NCBI GenBank assembly: GCA_018884035.1
Contig: JAHLFE010000128.1
Span: forward strand, 1 to 32,932
Reading direction: 5' to 3'
Origin: Candidatus Anaerobiospirillum pullicola
Lineage (GTDB): Bacteria; Pseudomonadota; Gammaproteobacteria; Enterobacterales; Succinivibrionaceae
DNA: 32,932 bases
In this document: piece by piece, positions 26,454 through 32,932 of the stretch
How the letters are laid out: each line of letters begins with the position of its first letter
How positions within the stretch are numbered: the stretch's first letter is position 1
Program-made: the position numbers and the translations under genes
Notes under the pieces: model-generated
What the model was told of the DNA's origin: nothing
Databases searched by the model: none
The model's input: the letters and a program-made list of their open reading frames with translations, nothing else

Positions 26454-26493
26454 AGGCCGTAGCAGGCTTAATCTTGCTGCGGCCTTTGTTTTT
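26454..26493 (+). terminator. Strong intrinsic terminator with no gene upstream
   Basis: AGGCCGTAGCA pairs along all 11 positions with TGCTGCGGCCT (one G-T pair) around a 10-base loop, followed by TTTGTTTTT. It works only on the plus strand. It lies 580 bases beyond the autotransporter terminator and 200 upstream of the symporter promoter, which suggests a short transcript ending here. Confidence 0.85.
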
Positions 26494-26689
26494 GCCACTA
26501 CAGCCGCAAACGATTACGGCCATTCCTCCTTACTTTTCCTCAGTAGCTATAAGGTTAATTTAGTACAGCTATTTGCCAGCAACTGTAGCGCTTAATGGGG
26601 ATGTTTTCTCACCAAGATCGTGCACCGCACTCTTATGGTGACGATAGCTGAGCCCTGCGTGCTTTTGACAGCACAGTTACGTCTGTAAG

Positions 26690-26731
26690 TGTGAGCACAG
26701 TCACATGCTTATGCGTAATAGTCAATATTGT
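26690..26731 (+). promoter_or_regulatory. CRP-dependent promoter of the sugar symporter
   Basis: TGTGA-GCACAG-TCACA (26690-26705) is a perfect CRP consensus core. A weak -10 TATTGT (26726-26731) places the CRP centre at about -41.5, the class II arrangement, and no good -35 box is present, as expected for an activator-dependent promoter. An ACAG-N6-CTGT inverted repeat just upstream (about 26673-26686) might bind a second regulator. Confidence 0.65.
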
Positions 26732-26900
26732 GTAGTTTTTGGCTTGAGATGACAACAAATCAGCGCCAGTGATTTTCTACAATCTGCCCCACTATGCAGC
26801 CGACCTAAGGGCCTCCATACGGCTCCACTGCCCTTACTGTAGTGCGCTACGGTTAGAGGTCGGACTTACTCAGAGTGAAGAAAAGAAGTGGAGGAAGGCC

Positions 26901-28337
26901 ATGGCCTTTGTCATCAAAGCGTTTGTCAACCGCGCAGATAAAAACCCCAATATCGGCTTCATCGAAAAGGTCTCCTATGGCTTAGGCGACTTTTCCTCGC
27001 AGCTTTTGCTCACGCCAGTATCGATGCTTTTTATGTACTACGCCACAGAGTACGTCAACATCGGTATGGCCGAAGTGGGCTTTATCATGATGATCTCGCG
27101 TGTCTTTGATGGCATTTCTGATCTGTTAGTAGGCTACCTCATCGAGCGCACCAAGAGCCCTTATGGCAAGACCCGCGCGTGGATCTTGCGCATGCTCATT
27201 CCTTACTTCATCTGCGGTGTGGCCATCTTTTCGGTGCCACCACAGATGTCTGATCTATTTAAGTACATCTACATCTTCTTGGTCTACAACCTGACCATTA
27301 CTGTGGTCTACACCGCGATCAACCTGCCATACGGTGCGCTGTCGACTTTGATGACGCAAGACTCCTATCAGCGCTCGGTCTTAGTGATCTTCCGTATGTT
27401 AGGTGCGACAGCTGGCGGTACCTTAGTGATGATGGGCGTACTGCCAATGGTGCACTACTTTGGCAACGACCTGCACGCGTGGACTATTACCGCTGCTATC
27501 ATCATGGTCTTTGCGTGTTTGGGCTTCTTCTGCACTTTCTTCTTCTGCCACGAGCGCATCGTATCGGCGCCAATGAAAGAAGAAAAGGGCAACACCCTCA
27601 AGGCCATCAAGAAGATCATTATGAACAAGTACTGGGTGATGCTCACGATTGCGATGCTCTTTGTGTGCGCCGCAGATATCGTCTCGGGTAACGCCAGTGC
27701 TTACTACTGCCGCTACTATCTGCAAGATGACACCTTGATTGGCACCATGTCGGCGATCTCCAATGTCTGCAAGGTAGTGGGCATGATCCTCGTAGTGCCA
27801 ATCATGCTCAAAAAGCTGGGTAAGAGAAACAGCCTCATCATTGCTTGCATCCTCATTGTATGCGCTAACTTAAGCCGAACCTTAGCCCCATACAGCGTTG
27901 AGCTCAACTATGCAATCTCTGCGGTTTGTGGCTTTGCCTCTGGCTTTACCTACACCTGCCTCTTTGCCATGATCCCAGACTGCGTAGAGTACAGTGAGTA
28001 TCGCGACTACGAGCGTCATGAGGGTCTGGTTTACTCCTCAGTGTCCTTTTCCTCCAAGGTGGCTGGCGGTGTCGGCGTCTTAATCTCCTCGTTCGTCATG
28101 AACTTTGGTGGCTACGTCAACGGTGCAGAAACGCAAACTCCAGAGGCCATGGGAGCCATTCTGGCTGCACACACCATTATTCCACCACTCATGTTTGTGG
28201 TAGCGATTGTCGCTTTAAGCCGTTACAAGCTCGATAAGATCTACGACGATGTGATCCGCGAGCTCAAGCTACGCCATATCAATGATATTGCCGGCAATGC
28301 CGAATCTAAGGATGACTCCGCGCAATCTAAGGCATAA
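26901..28337 (+). CDS. GPH-family glycoside/pentoside/hexuronide:cation symporter (MelB/YicJ-like)
   Basis: Inner-membrane secondary transporter of the MFS-like GPH family, importing a glycoside or related sugar with Na+ or H+. Twelve hydrophobic segments are evident. Family signatures include KVSYGLGDFSSQLLLTPVSM near the N-terminus, SRVFDGISDLLVGYLIERTKSPYGKTRAW (the Asp and RTK/R loop of MelB-type proteins), NLPYGALSTLMTQD in the middle, and MIPDCVEYSEYR late in the sequence. The frame opens at a GTG at 26769, but AGGAAGG directly before the ATG at 26901 fixes the start. That gives 478 residues, close to MelB (473). No hydrolase is adjacent, so the sugar cannot be named. The promoter suggests catabolite control. 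Confidence 0.9.
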   Translation: MAFVIKAFVNRADKNPNIGFIEKVSYGLGDFSSQLLLTPVSMLFMYYATEYVNIGMAEVGFIMMISRVFDGISDLLVGYLIERTKSPYGKTRAWILRMLIPYFICGVAIFSVPPQMSDLFKYIYIFLVYNLTITVVYTAINLPYGALSTLMTQDSYQRSVLVIFRMLGATAGGTLVMMGVLPMVHYFGNDLHAWTITAAIIMVFACLGFFCTFFFCHERIVSAPMKEEKGNTLKAIKKIIMNKYWVMLTIAMLFVCAADIVSGNASAYYCRYYLQDDTLIGTMSAISNVCKVVGMILVVPIMLKKLGKRNSLIIACILIVCANLSRTLAPYSVELNYAISAVCGFASGFTYTCLFAMIPDCVEYSEYRDYERHEGLVYSSVSFSSKVAGGVGVLISSFVMNFGGYVNGAETQTPEAMGAILAAHTIIPPLMFVVAIVALSRYKLDKIYDDVIRELKLRHINDIAGNAESKDDSAQSKA

Positions 28338-28428
28338 GGCGCGGCTATCCCAGCGCTCTGCGCCCTGAGCGCAGTAGCTGATAGCAGTGAGCACTGCACA
28401 GTGATCACTCTCTATAAGCTGCTCCTAT

Positions 28429-28470
28429 CAAGCCGTGCTCAGCACCTGTCTGCGCACGGCTTGTTGCTTA
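28429..28470 (+). terminator. Terminator of the symporter gene
   Basis: CAAGCCGTGC (28429-28438) pairs with GCACGGCTTG (28454-28463), then TTGCTTATGT. The stem is identical to the autotransporter terminator at 25836, while the loop differs, so the two are related by duplication or recurrent recombination. Confidence 0.75.
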
Positions 28471-28717
28471 TGTAGTCAACGAAAAACAGCAGTGGCGCTC
28501 TCCTCAGGAACCAGAGGAAGAGGCGCGGCTATCGCTCAACAGCGCTTACTGTACGGTATCAGGTGAAGCACAGCTCCACGGCCGCAGCTGACAGGAAAAG
28601 AATCTACTCTTAGTGATGCAGCTGCAAAGAGCTGCTATTCTGCCTGCAAGGTGAATTTGCGTGGCTGCATACCCCCCTAAAGGATCATGCGGGATCCTAA
28701 GAGATGCTGTGAGGTCG

Positions 28718-29009
28718 CCCTAAGGTGTAATGATGCACCAACCTACCTTAGGTTCGTGTCTAAGCCCTATTCCCCATACATTCACCTACATACCTACCTC
28801 ATACCAGCGCACCAAGGGCGCAAAACGCCGAGGACAATGATATCCCTAAGATACGTCAGATGACGCCCTTATCTGTAAGTAGCGCCACCGTCCCCCCTAT
28901 TCTCTGCGTAAAAGATGTCCGTGGAGCGTAGCGGCGGTGCATGGTAATAACCCCAAAGTGCAGGCAGATGACTCCTTTGGTGGCCTTAGGGTTGGTGTAC
29001 ACCTTAGGG
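28718..29009. repeat. About 290 bp stretch bounded by imperfect inverted repeats
   Basis: CCCTAAGGTGTA-ATGATG-CACCAACC-TACCTTAGG at the left (28718-28752) matches the reverse complement of the right end (28984-29009), CCCTAAGGTGTA-CACCAACC-CTAAGG, with small indels. The interior shows no intact transposase. It may be a degraded MITE or insertion sequence. Confidence 0.45.
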
Positions 29010-29097
29010 ATACGGTTATGGCTGTCTGAGTATGGTCGTACTTGCTGAGGTTCGCGGGTAGGCACCTACCACTACACCTCTCTCAGCTAAGCGGCTC

Positions 29098-30057
29098 TTA
29101 GCTCTTCCACCGCCAGTGACGATGCACTTCCTTTTGCATGCGCTGACCTAAATAGCGCACGTACACTCTTATACGCTTTGGCTTAAAGCTATTGCCCACA
29201 ATCACCAGCAACACGCCCAGCAAAATCAAACCAATACCCAGTAAGAGGCCCATGGTGATCTGGTCATGGAAAATGATCACGCTCAGCGTCACCGCGGTAA
29301 CGGGCTCTAAAGCACCCAAAATTGCTGTCGCCGTCGAGCCAATGTTTACCACCGCTACGTTCATAAGCTCAAGCGAGATAATGGTCGGCACAATGCCCAG
29401 CAAGGCAATTAAACCCCATGCTTTCCACGAAGAAGGCAACTGCAACGAGCTCGTTGGATTCACCGCCATAAAGGCTGCCGTCAGCAGTACCGAGAAAATG
29501 ATGAGGTAAAAGGTCAGCTTGTCGTTGGAGATAAACAAATGGCTGCGGTTAATACCCACAATGTACAGAGCATACGTTACCGCTGAAGCTACCGCTAAGG
29601 CCGTACCAATAGGTGAGAGTCCACCCGCCTCAGCACCATGCAGTAAGAACACGCCCATAAAGCTCAGCACAATCGCGGCGGCAATGCTCTTTTTGATCTT
29701 CTCATGGTAGGCAAGGCCCATGATCAGTGCGGTGAAGATAGGGTAGAGGAAGAGAATGGTGGCGCTGATACCGGCATTCATGTAGGAAAACGAGATGAAA
29801 TACGTCAGCGTCGAAAGCGCAAAGAACAATCCTGGTATTGCCAGTACCTTAATGTCCTTCCATGGCAAGGTAACCTTCTCGCGCTTAATGAGGAGGATCA
29901 CCGCCATGAGCACCATAGCCGCAAAATAGCGGTAAAAGAGTGCATTGGCAGCGTCATAATGCAGAGCATAGAGGCCCAAAGCCAAAGCAGGACTACAGCC
30001 ATAGCAGGCCGCTGAAATCATACCGGCCAATGATCCCGTAAGCTGCTTGCTTTTCAT
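29098..30057 (-). CDS. EamA/DMT-superfamily metabolite transporter
   Basis: Ten hydrophobic helices in two EamA repeats (about residues 8-140 and 148-285) mark a drug/metabolite transporter of the RhaT/RarD/YdcZ kind, probably an exporter of an amino acid or other small metabolite. Recognisable parts are MISAACYGCSPALALGLY at the N-terminus, FYRYFAAMVLMAVILLIKRE, and the C-terminal repeat signature LGALEPVTAVTLSVIIFHDQ. A basic tail follows the last helix (RHWRWKS). It is 319 residues, within the family range. The ribosome binding site is weak (GAGATGAG about 9 bases from the ATG). A structured leader with a terminator lies 150-180 bases upstream. The substrate cannot be predicted. Confidence 0.87.
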   Translation of the reverse strand: MKSKQLTGSLAGMISAACYGCSPALALGLYALHYDAANALFYRYFAAMVLMAVILLIKREKVTLPWKDIKVLAIPGLFFALSTLTYFISFSYMNAGISATILFLYPIFTALIMGLAYHEKIKKSIAAAIVLSFMGVFLLHGAEAGGLSPIGTALAVASAVTYALYIVGINRSHLFISNDKLTFYLIIFSVLLTAAFMAVNPTSSLQLPSSWKAWGLIALLGIVPTIISLELMNVAVVNIGSTATAILGALEPVTAVTLSVIIFHDQITMGLLLGIGLILLGVLLVIVGNSFKPKRIRVYVRYLGQRMQKEVHRHWRWKS

Positions 30058-30526
30058 AAAACGATCTCATCTCAAAGCACAAAGGGGAGAGGTTGTCAGG
30101 GACAAATCAGCGCCATTGTAGCGAATCCCACCGCTAAAACATGAGTGCCCAAAAAAGAGGCAGTAGTCCCCACCGCCATCAGCACTCAGGGGCTTACATA
30201 ACAACAAAAAAGCCCCAGATCGGATGACCTGAGGCTCTGCACTAATTCTGTTCACAAAATACGGTTGGGGCACAAGCTGCCCCACCGCACACGCTGTGTT
30301 TAACACGGTTGTAGGCGATGCGGGGTGGAGCCACATCACAGCCACAAACTTGAGGTAAGCATTTCCGCTCTTACCGCAGTGCGGATCTTAACCTTACTTA
30401 CCTTACCGCCACCATCTCACCTTGGGGTATCGGCGCGTGCAGCGTAGGCCATATCCGCTCTACTCTGCTCTGCTTAAGCAGCCCCTTGAGGTAGCAGTGA
30501 CAGTGAGAAAACATGTTGAACCTGAA
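30058..30526. other. Spacer between phoA and the EamA gene
   Basis: On the minus strand it carries, in order of transcription, a GGGGCA/TGCCCC hairpin (about 30266-30282), then the terminator at 30206-30236, then about 150 bases to the EamA start. An open frame at 30067-30345 (minus) runs through both hairpins and is not convincing as a gene. Confidence 0.5.
30206..30236 (-). terminator. Intrinsic terminator, phoA end or EamA attenuator
   Basis: On the minus strand AGCCTCAG pairs with CTGGGGCT (one G-T pair, 10-base loop) and runs into TTTTTT. It is 290 bases after the phoA stop and 150 before the EamA start, so it could end phoA transcripts or act as an attenuator in the EamA leader. Confidence 0.8.
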
Positions 30527-31981
30527 CTACTTTAAGTTCAAGGTGTCCTTAATAGTGAAGAAGATGTCGGTCTGGTCAGTTAAGCCCACCACACGTAAGG
30601 CACCTGGACCATAAGCAGCCACGCGTAACTGCGTACCTGTGTGACCAGCATCGTCGATGTCTAAGGAGTTGCCATAGTTGATCGACATTGGCGCACCGTC
30701 AGCAGTGATCACTGCTTGGCTAAAGCCAGGGGTCTTAGCATCTGGGTAGACAATCTGGGTAGCGTGAGCGTGGTCAGCAGTCACAATCACTAAGGTGTTG
30801 CCATCGCGCTTGGCGAAGTCTAAAGCCACCTGCACCGCCTCATCTAAGTCCATGGTCTCGCCAAATTGGCCACATGGGTTAGAAGCGTGAGCCTGCTTAT
30901 CGATAGAGGCACCCTCAACCTGTAAGAAGAAGCCCTTCTCATGGGTAGATAAGAGCTCGATTGCCTTAGAGGTCATTTGCGCTAAGGTTGGCACGTTCGC
31001 ACCGCGCTCGGCGTTAACCTCGCACTTGACTGGTGGATTCTTTAAGTTGCCATTGAGCTCAGCTTGTGGGCCTTTTAAACGGATTGGCATGTTGCCTTCG
31101 GCAAATAAGCCTAAGACAGGCTGCTCTTGGTTAGCCTCGGTAATGGCGTTTAAGCCATTGAGATCAGAAACCACCTGATAGCCACGCGCCTCAGCTTGGG
31201 CAAATAAGGTCATGCCCTTGTACTCACCAGCTTTGGCCACTTCATTAAAGGTCTTAGCACCACCGCCTAAGGTCACATCAGGACGCACCTTGAGTAACTG
31301 CTCCGCAATGGAACCAGCACCACCATTCTCTAAGGCGTTAGCTGGGCACTTTTCCGAGGTAGCCTCTGGGCCATAGCACTTTCTTTGGGTCACGTGAGCA
31401 ATCTGTGCTGCTGGAGTCGCATCTTCGATTTCCGCAGTCGAGACATCACCTGTAGCAAGACCGTTAGCCTTGGCCAGCTCTAACAAAGACTGATGTGGCT
31501 GCTCATAGACATCCACACCAATAGCACCGTTGTAGCTCTTCACACCGGTCGACCATGCCGTGGCGGAGGCGGCAGAGTCAGTTACGTAATCTGGCTTCTT
31601 GGTATCCTTGCTTAAGGAGTAGTGCGTGTATTGGCCAGTGAATGGTAAAGCGTCGATACCCTTGAAGTAGCCACCAGCACCGTGGGCAAAGTTACGGGCA
31701 GCGGTGATCTCGCTGTCGCCCATGCCATCACCGATGAGCAGGATGACGTTGCGTGCGTGCTTTTGCTTGGCTAAGTCTAAAACGTTGGCGTAAAGCTCGG
31801 TCTGATTGTCCTGAATACGGCGGGCACCGGCAAATTGCGTGATATCACCAGCGGCTTGGCGCACGTAGAGCTTGGCGTCATCAACGTTAGCTGTAGTGGT
31901 GTTGGACGAGCAAGCAGATAAGGAGGTAGCAGCAAGAGCTAAGGCCAGAGCCTGAGCCAGAAAAGACTTCTTCAACTTCAT
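30527..31981 (-). CDS. phoA: Alkaline phosphatase PhoA with lipoprotein signal
   Basis: Zinc/magnesium phosphomonoesterase releasing phosphate from organic esters outside the inner membrane. It aligns with E. coli PhoA along its whole length. The nucleophile Ser lies in [11 protein letters not shown]; metal ligands appear in [40 protein letters not shown] and DDAGHTG; the phosphate-binding Arg is in QRKCYGP. Four cysteines match the two E. coli disulfides. The N-terminus differs: residues 19-24 read TSLSAC, a lipobox with Cys24 followed by Ser, so the protein is probably lipidated and bound to the outer membrane. The E. coli Asp330 position is Ala (DKQAH for DKQDH). The length is 484 residues (471 in E. 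coli). The ribosome binding site is weak, and I see no convincing Pho box. Confidence 0.96.
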   Translation of the reverse strand: MKLKKSFLAQALALALAATSLSACSSNTTTANVDDAKLYVRQAAGDITQFAGARRIQDNQTELYANVLDLAKQKHARNVILLIGDGMGDSEITAARNFAHGAGGYFKGIDALPFTGQYTHYSLSKDTKKPDYVTDSAASATAWSTGVKSYNGAIGVDVYEQPHQSLLELAKANGLATGDVSTAEIEDATPAAQIAHVTQRKCYGPEATSEKCPANALENGGAGSIAEQLLKVRPDVTLGGGAKTFNEVAKAGEYKGMTLFAQAEARGYQVVSDLNGLNAITEANQEQPVLGLFAEGNMPIRLKGPQAELNGNLKNPPVKCEVNAERGANVPTLAQMTSKAIELLSTHEKGFFLQVEGASIDKQAHASNPCGQFGETMDLDEAVQVALDFAKRDGNTLVIVTADHAHATQIVYPDAKTPGFSQAVITADGAPMSINYGNSLDIDDAGHTGTQLRVAAYGPGALRVVGLTDQTDIFFTIKDTLNLK

Positions 31982-32660
31982 CGTATTAACAATCTCAAGG
32001 CAAGGTAAGCGTCACCGAACGACTATCGCAACAGGCCAAAACTATCAAAGGCGGCGCTCACGCCGCTTAGTTTCAGCAGACTCAATGCCCTCACAGATAC
32101 GGCACCACCTACAGCTTACTTTCTGCGGTATGCGCTGCGTGGTATCCGGCATCAAGCCAAAGAAAAGACACCTACATTGCAAAACCAGCCAGCGCTTTCA
32201 TCGCCCGCACACAAGCAAGGAAAGTCGCGGGCAAAACCATACTCACAGCTCTACCCTGAGGGCTCTTCCCTAATGGGGCATCATGCTGGAGTGCGCTCGG
32301 CTGTATATGACCCTATGGCCACAGCGCGAAGAGGCCGCTGCGCCTAGAGTCTGTCGTTCATGTCGTTGGGCGCTATCTTAGGCGGGCTTTGTTAAAGACA
32401 AAAGCTGCGGTTGTTAAGTGCCAGTTAAAAAACGCACCATTTTTGTTAAGACGGATTTAGCACAGGTAACCAGAAGATCACACCATGCTCTCCACTCCCC
32501 ACTATCCACGCTCTGCTCTACTCACAGCATCAACTCCGAGCCACTTCATGCGCCACGCCCTAAACAGCCATTACGCTACATCATACGTTCACAGCTTGTG
32601 TTTGTTACCTGTGATCACCACTAAGCGCAGTCACCGCTCTTAAGTAGCCTCCGCCACACC

Positions 32661-32683
32661 TCTTCTTCTTCTTCTTCTTCTTC
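32661..32683 (+). repeat. (TTC)7 microsatellite
   Basis: About seven perfect TTC units in non-coding DNA upstream of phoA, roughly 680 bases away. Such tracts are prone to slippage; no nearby gene would obviously be phase-varied by it. Confidence 0.85.
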
Positions 32684-32737
32684 CTGTATCCGTAAGCGCA
32701 AAGGGCAACGGCTCCTTAGTGCTAAGGAACGTAACAA

Positions 32738-32928
32738 CTATTAACTACCAAAATTTTTCTCGGCTCGGATCGCCTCATAGTGTGATGGGTAAAGAGCCAT
32801 CACTACCTCAAGGATGGTCACACCAAACGCCATAACACCTAGCAAAAGCTTAATTGCATTGGTACTACTGCGCTTTGGTATCCACCAACTATGAAGCGAG
32901 CCAAAAACTGGTAGTTATTAGTTAATAG
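32738..32928 (-). mobile_element. MITE-like element, about 190 bp with inverted ends
   Basis: Both ends start CTATTAACTA. The left continues CCAAAATTTTTCTCGGCTCG; the right, on the minus strand, has a 7-base insertion and continues CCAGTTTTTGGCTCG. Similarity goes on to CATAGT about 40 bases in. A minus-strand frame runs through most of it and ends in the left repeat (ALYPSHYEAIRAEKNFGS, stop at 32741-32743). It is too short for a transposase but could be the remnant of one. The window ends four bases later. Confidence 0.55.
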
Positions 32929-32932
32929 GTTC

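Larger units (their letters stand above)
25713..26900. other. 1.2 kb spacer between autotransporter and symporter
   Basis: Apart from a doubtful 36-codon frame (25918-26028) I see no gene. It holds two plus-strand terminators (25836-25873 and 26454-26493), a perfect palindrome CTTCTTAAGAAG near 25963, and the CRP-controlled promoter of the symporter (26690-26731). A 14-base match on the minus strand near 26260 (ACAACTGACCTAAG) resembles the outer end of dispersed repeat A with one mismatch. Confidence 0.5.
28338..29097. other. Spacer with palindromes between symporter and EamA gene
   Basis: No supported gene. It contains GCAGTGAGCACTGC and AGTGATCACT palindromes (about 28385-28409), the symporter terminator (28429-28470), and an inverted-repeat-bounded stretch (28718-29009). 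A 69-codon minus frame (28856-29065) has no ribosome binding site and no motif I know. GGTAGGCACCTACC (about 29058-29071) is a hairpin 27 bases past the EamA stop, without a T tract. Confidence 0.5.
31982..32932. other. Gene-poor right end of the window
   Basis: No supported gene; frames at 32085-32273 and 32418-32624 lack motifs. It contains a GC-rich hairpin GCGGCG-CTCA-CGCCGC (32051-32066) in the probable phoA leader, a TTC microsatellite (32661-32683), a CCTTAG/CTAAGG inverted repeat (about 32713-32726), and a MITE-like element at the end. Confidence 0.5.

Noticed and set aside
28856-29065. 69-codon minus-strand frame
   Set aside because: Lies within an inverted-repeat element, no ribosome binding site, no family recognised; it could be a transposase scrap but I cannot show it.
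31982-32040. Pho box upstream of phoA (CTGTTGCGATAGTCGTTC on the minus strand)
   Set aside because: Only the first half resembles the CTGTCAT repeat; the second half does not, so it is too weak to call.

Overview
The window reads as a chromosomal segment of a Gram-negative bacterium, most likely a gammaproteobacterium. The evidence is two envelope-biogenesis blocks in an E. coli-like order: kdsD-kdsC-lptC-lptA-lptB-rpoN on the minus strand, and mlaFEDCB running divergently on the plus strand. Both read as close relatives of the E. coli proteins. A host-associated anaerobe of the Succinivibrionaceae type is my guess from the overall look (leucine codon TTA common in GC-richer DNA, a giant autotransporter, long spacers). 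That placement is inference only. I see no rRNA, tRNA or CRISPR array.

Layout: 1-596 has no gene. 597-7725 (minus) holds kdsD, kdsC, lptC, lptA, lptB and rpoN. These make the KDO sugar for lipopolysaccharide (LPS), move LPS to the outer membrane, and supply sigma-54. The block is opened up by a 1.3 kb spacer between kdsC and lptC and a 0.3 kb spacer between lptA and lptB. 8761-12124 (plus) is mlaFEDCB, the retrograde phospholipid transport system, closed by a hairpin terminator. 12253-14607 is the decayed C-terminal part of a type ISP-like restriction-modification enzyme, with two in-frame stop codons and no nuclease/helicase half. 15690-25712 is one 10 kb gene for a 3340-residue autotransporter with a threefold internal mega-repeat. 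26901-28337 is a GPH-family sugar:cation symporter behind a perfect CRP site. 29098-30057 (minus) is an EamA/DMT-type exporter with a structured leader. 30527-31981 (minus) is alkaline phosphatase PhoA with a lipoprotein signal. The last 0.95 kb is gene-poor and ends in a ~190 bp element bounded by inverted repeats.

Roughly a quarter of the window is non-coding, and those spacers hold much of the unexplained structure. A ~90 bp palindromic repeat occurs in opposite orientations on either side of kdsDC, and part of a third copy lies at the broken edge of the restriction gene. Its central palindrome carries a compensatory base-pair change. Near-identical terminators follow the autotransporter and the symporter. 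A strong terminator at 26454-26493 has no gene in front of it. A (CAG)n/(CAGTAG)n tract sits inside the mla operon, in frame after the mlaE stop.

I do not see a clear new multi-gene system. The best candidates for something undescribed are the dispersed palindromic repeat family, the mega-repeat autotransporter, the orphan terminator (a possible small RNA) and the terminal MITE-like element.
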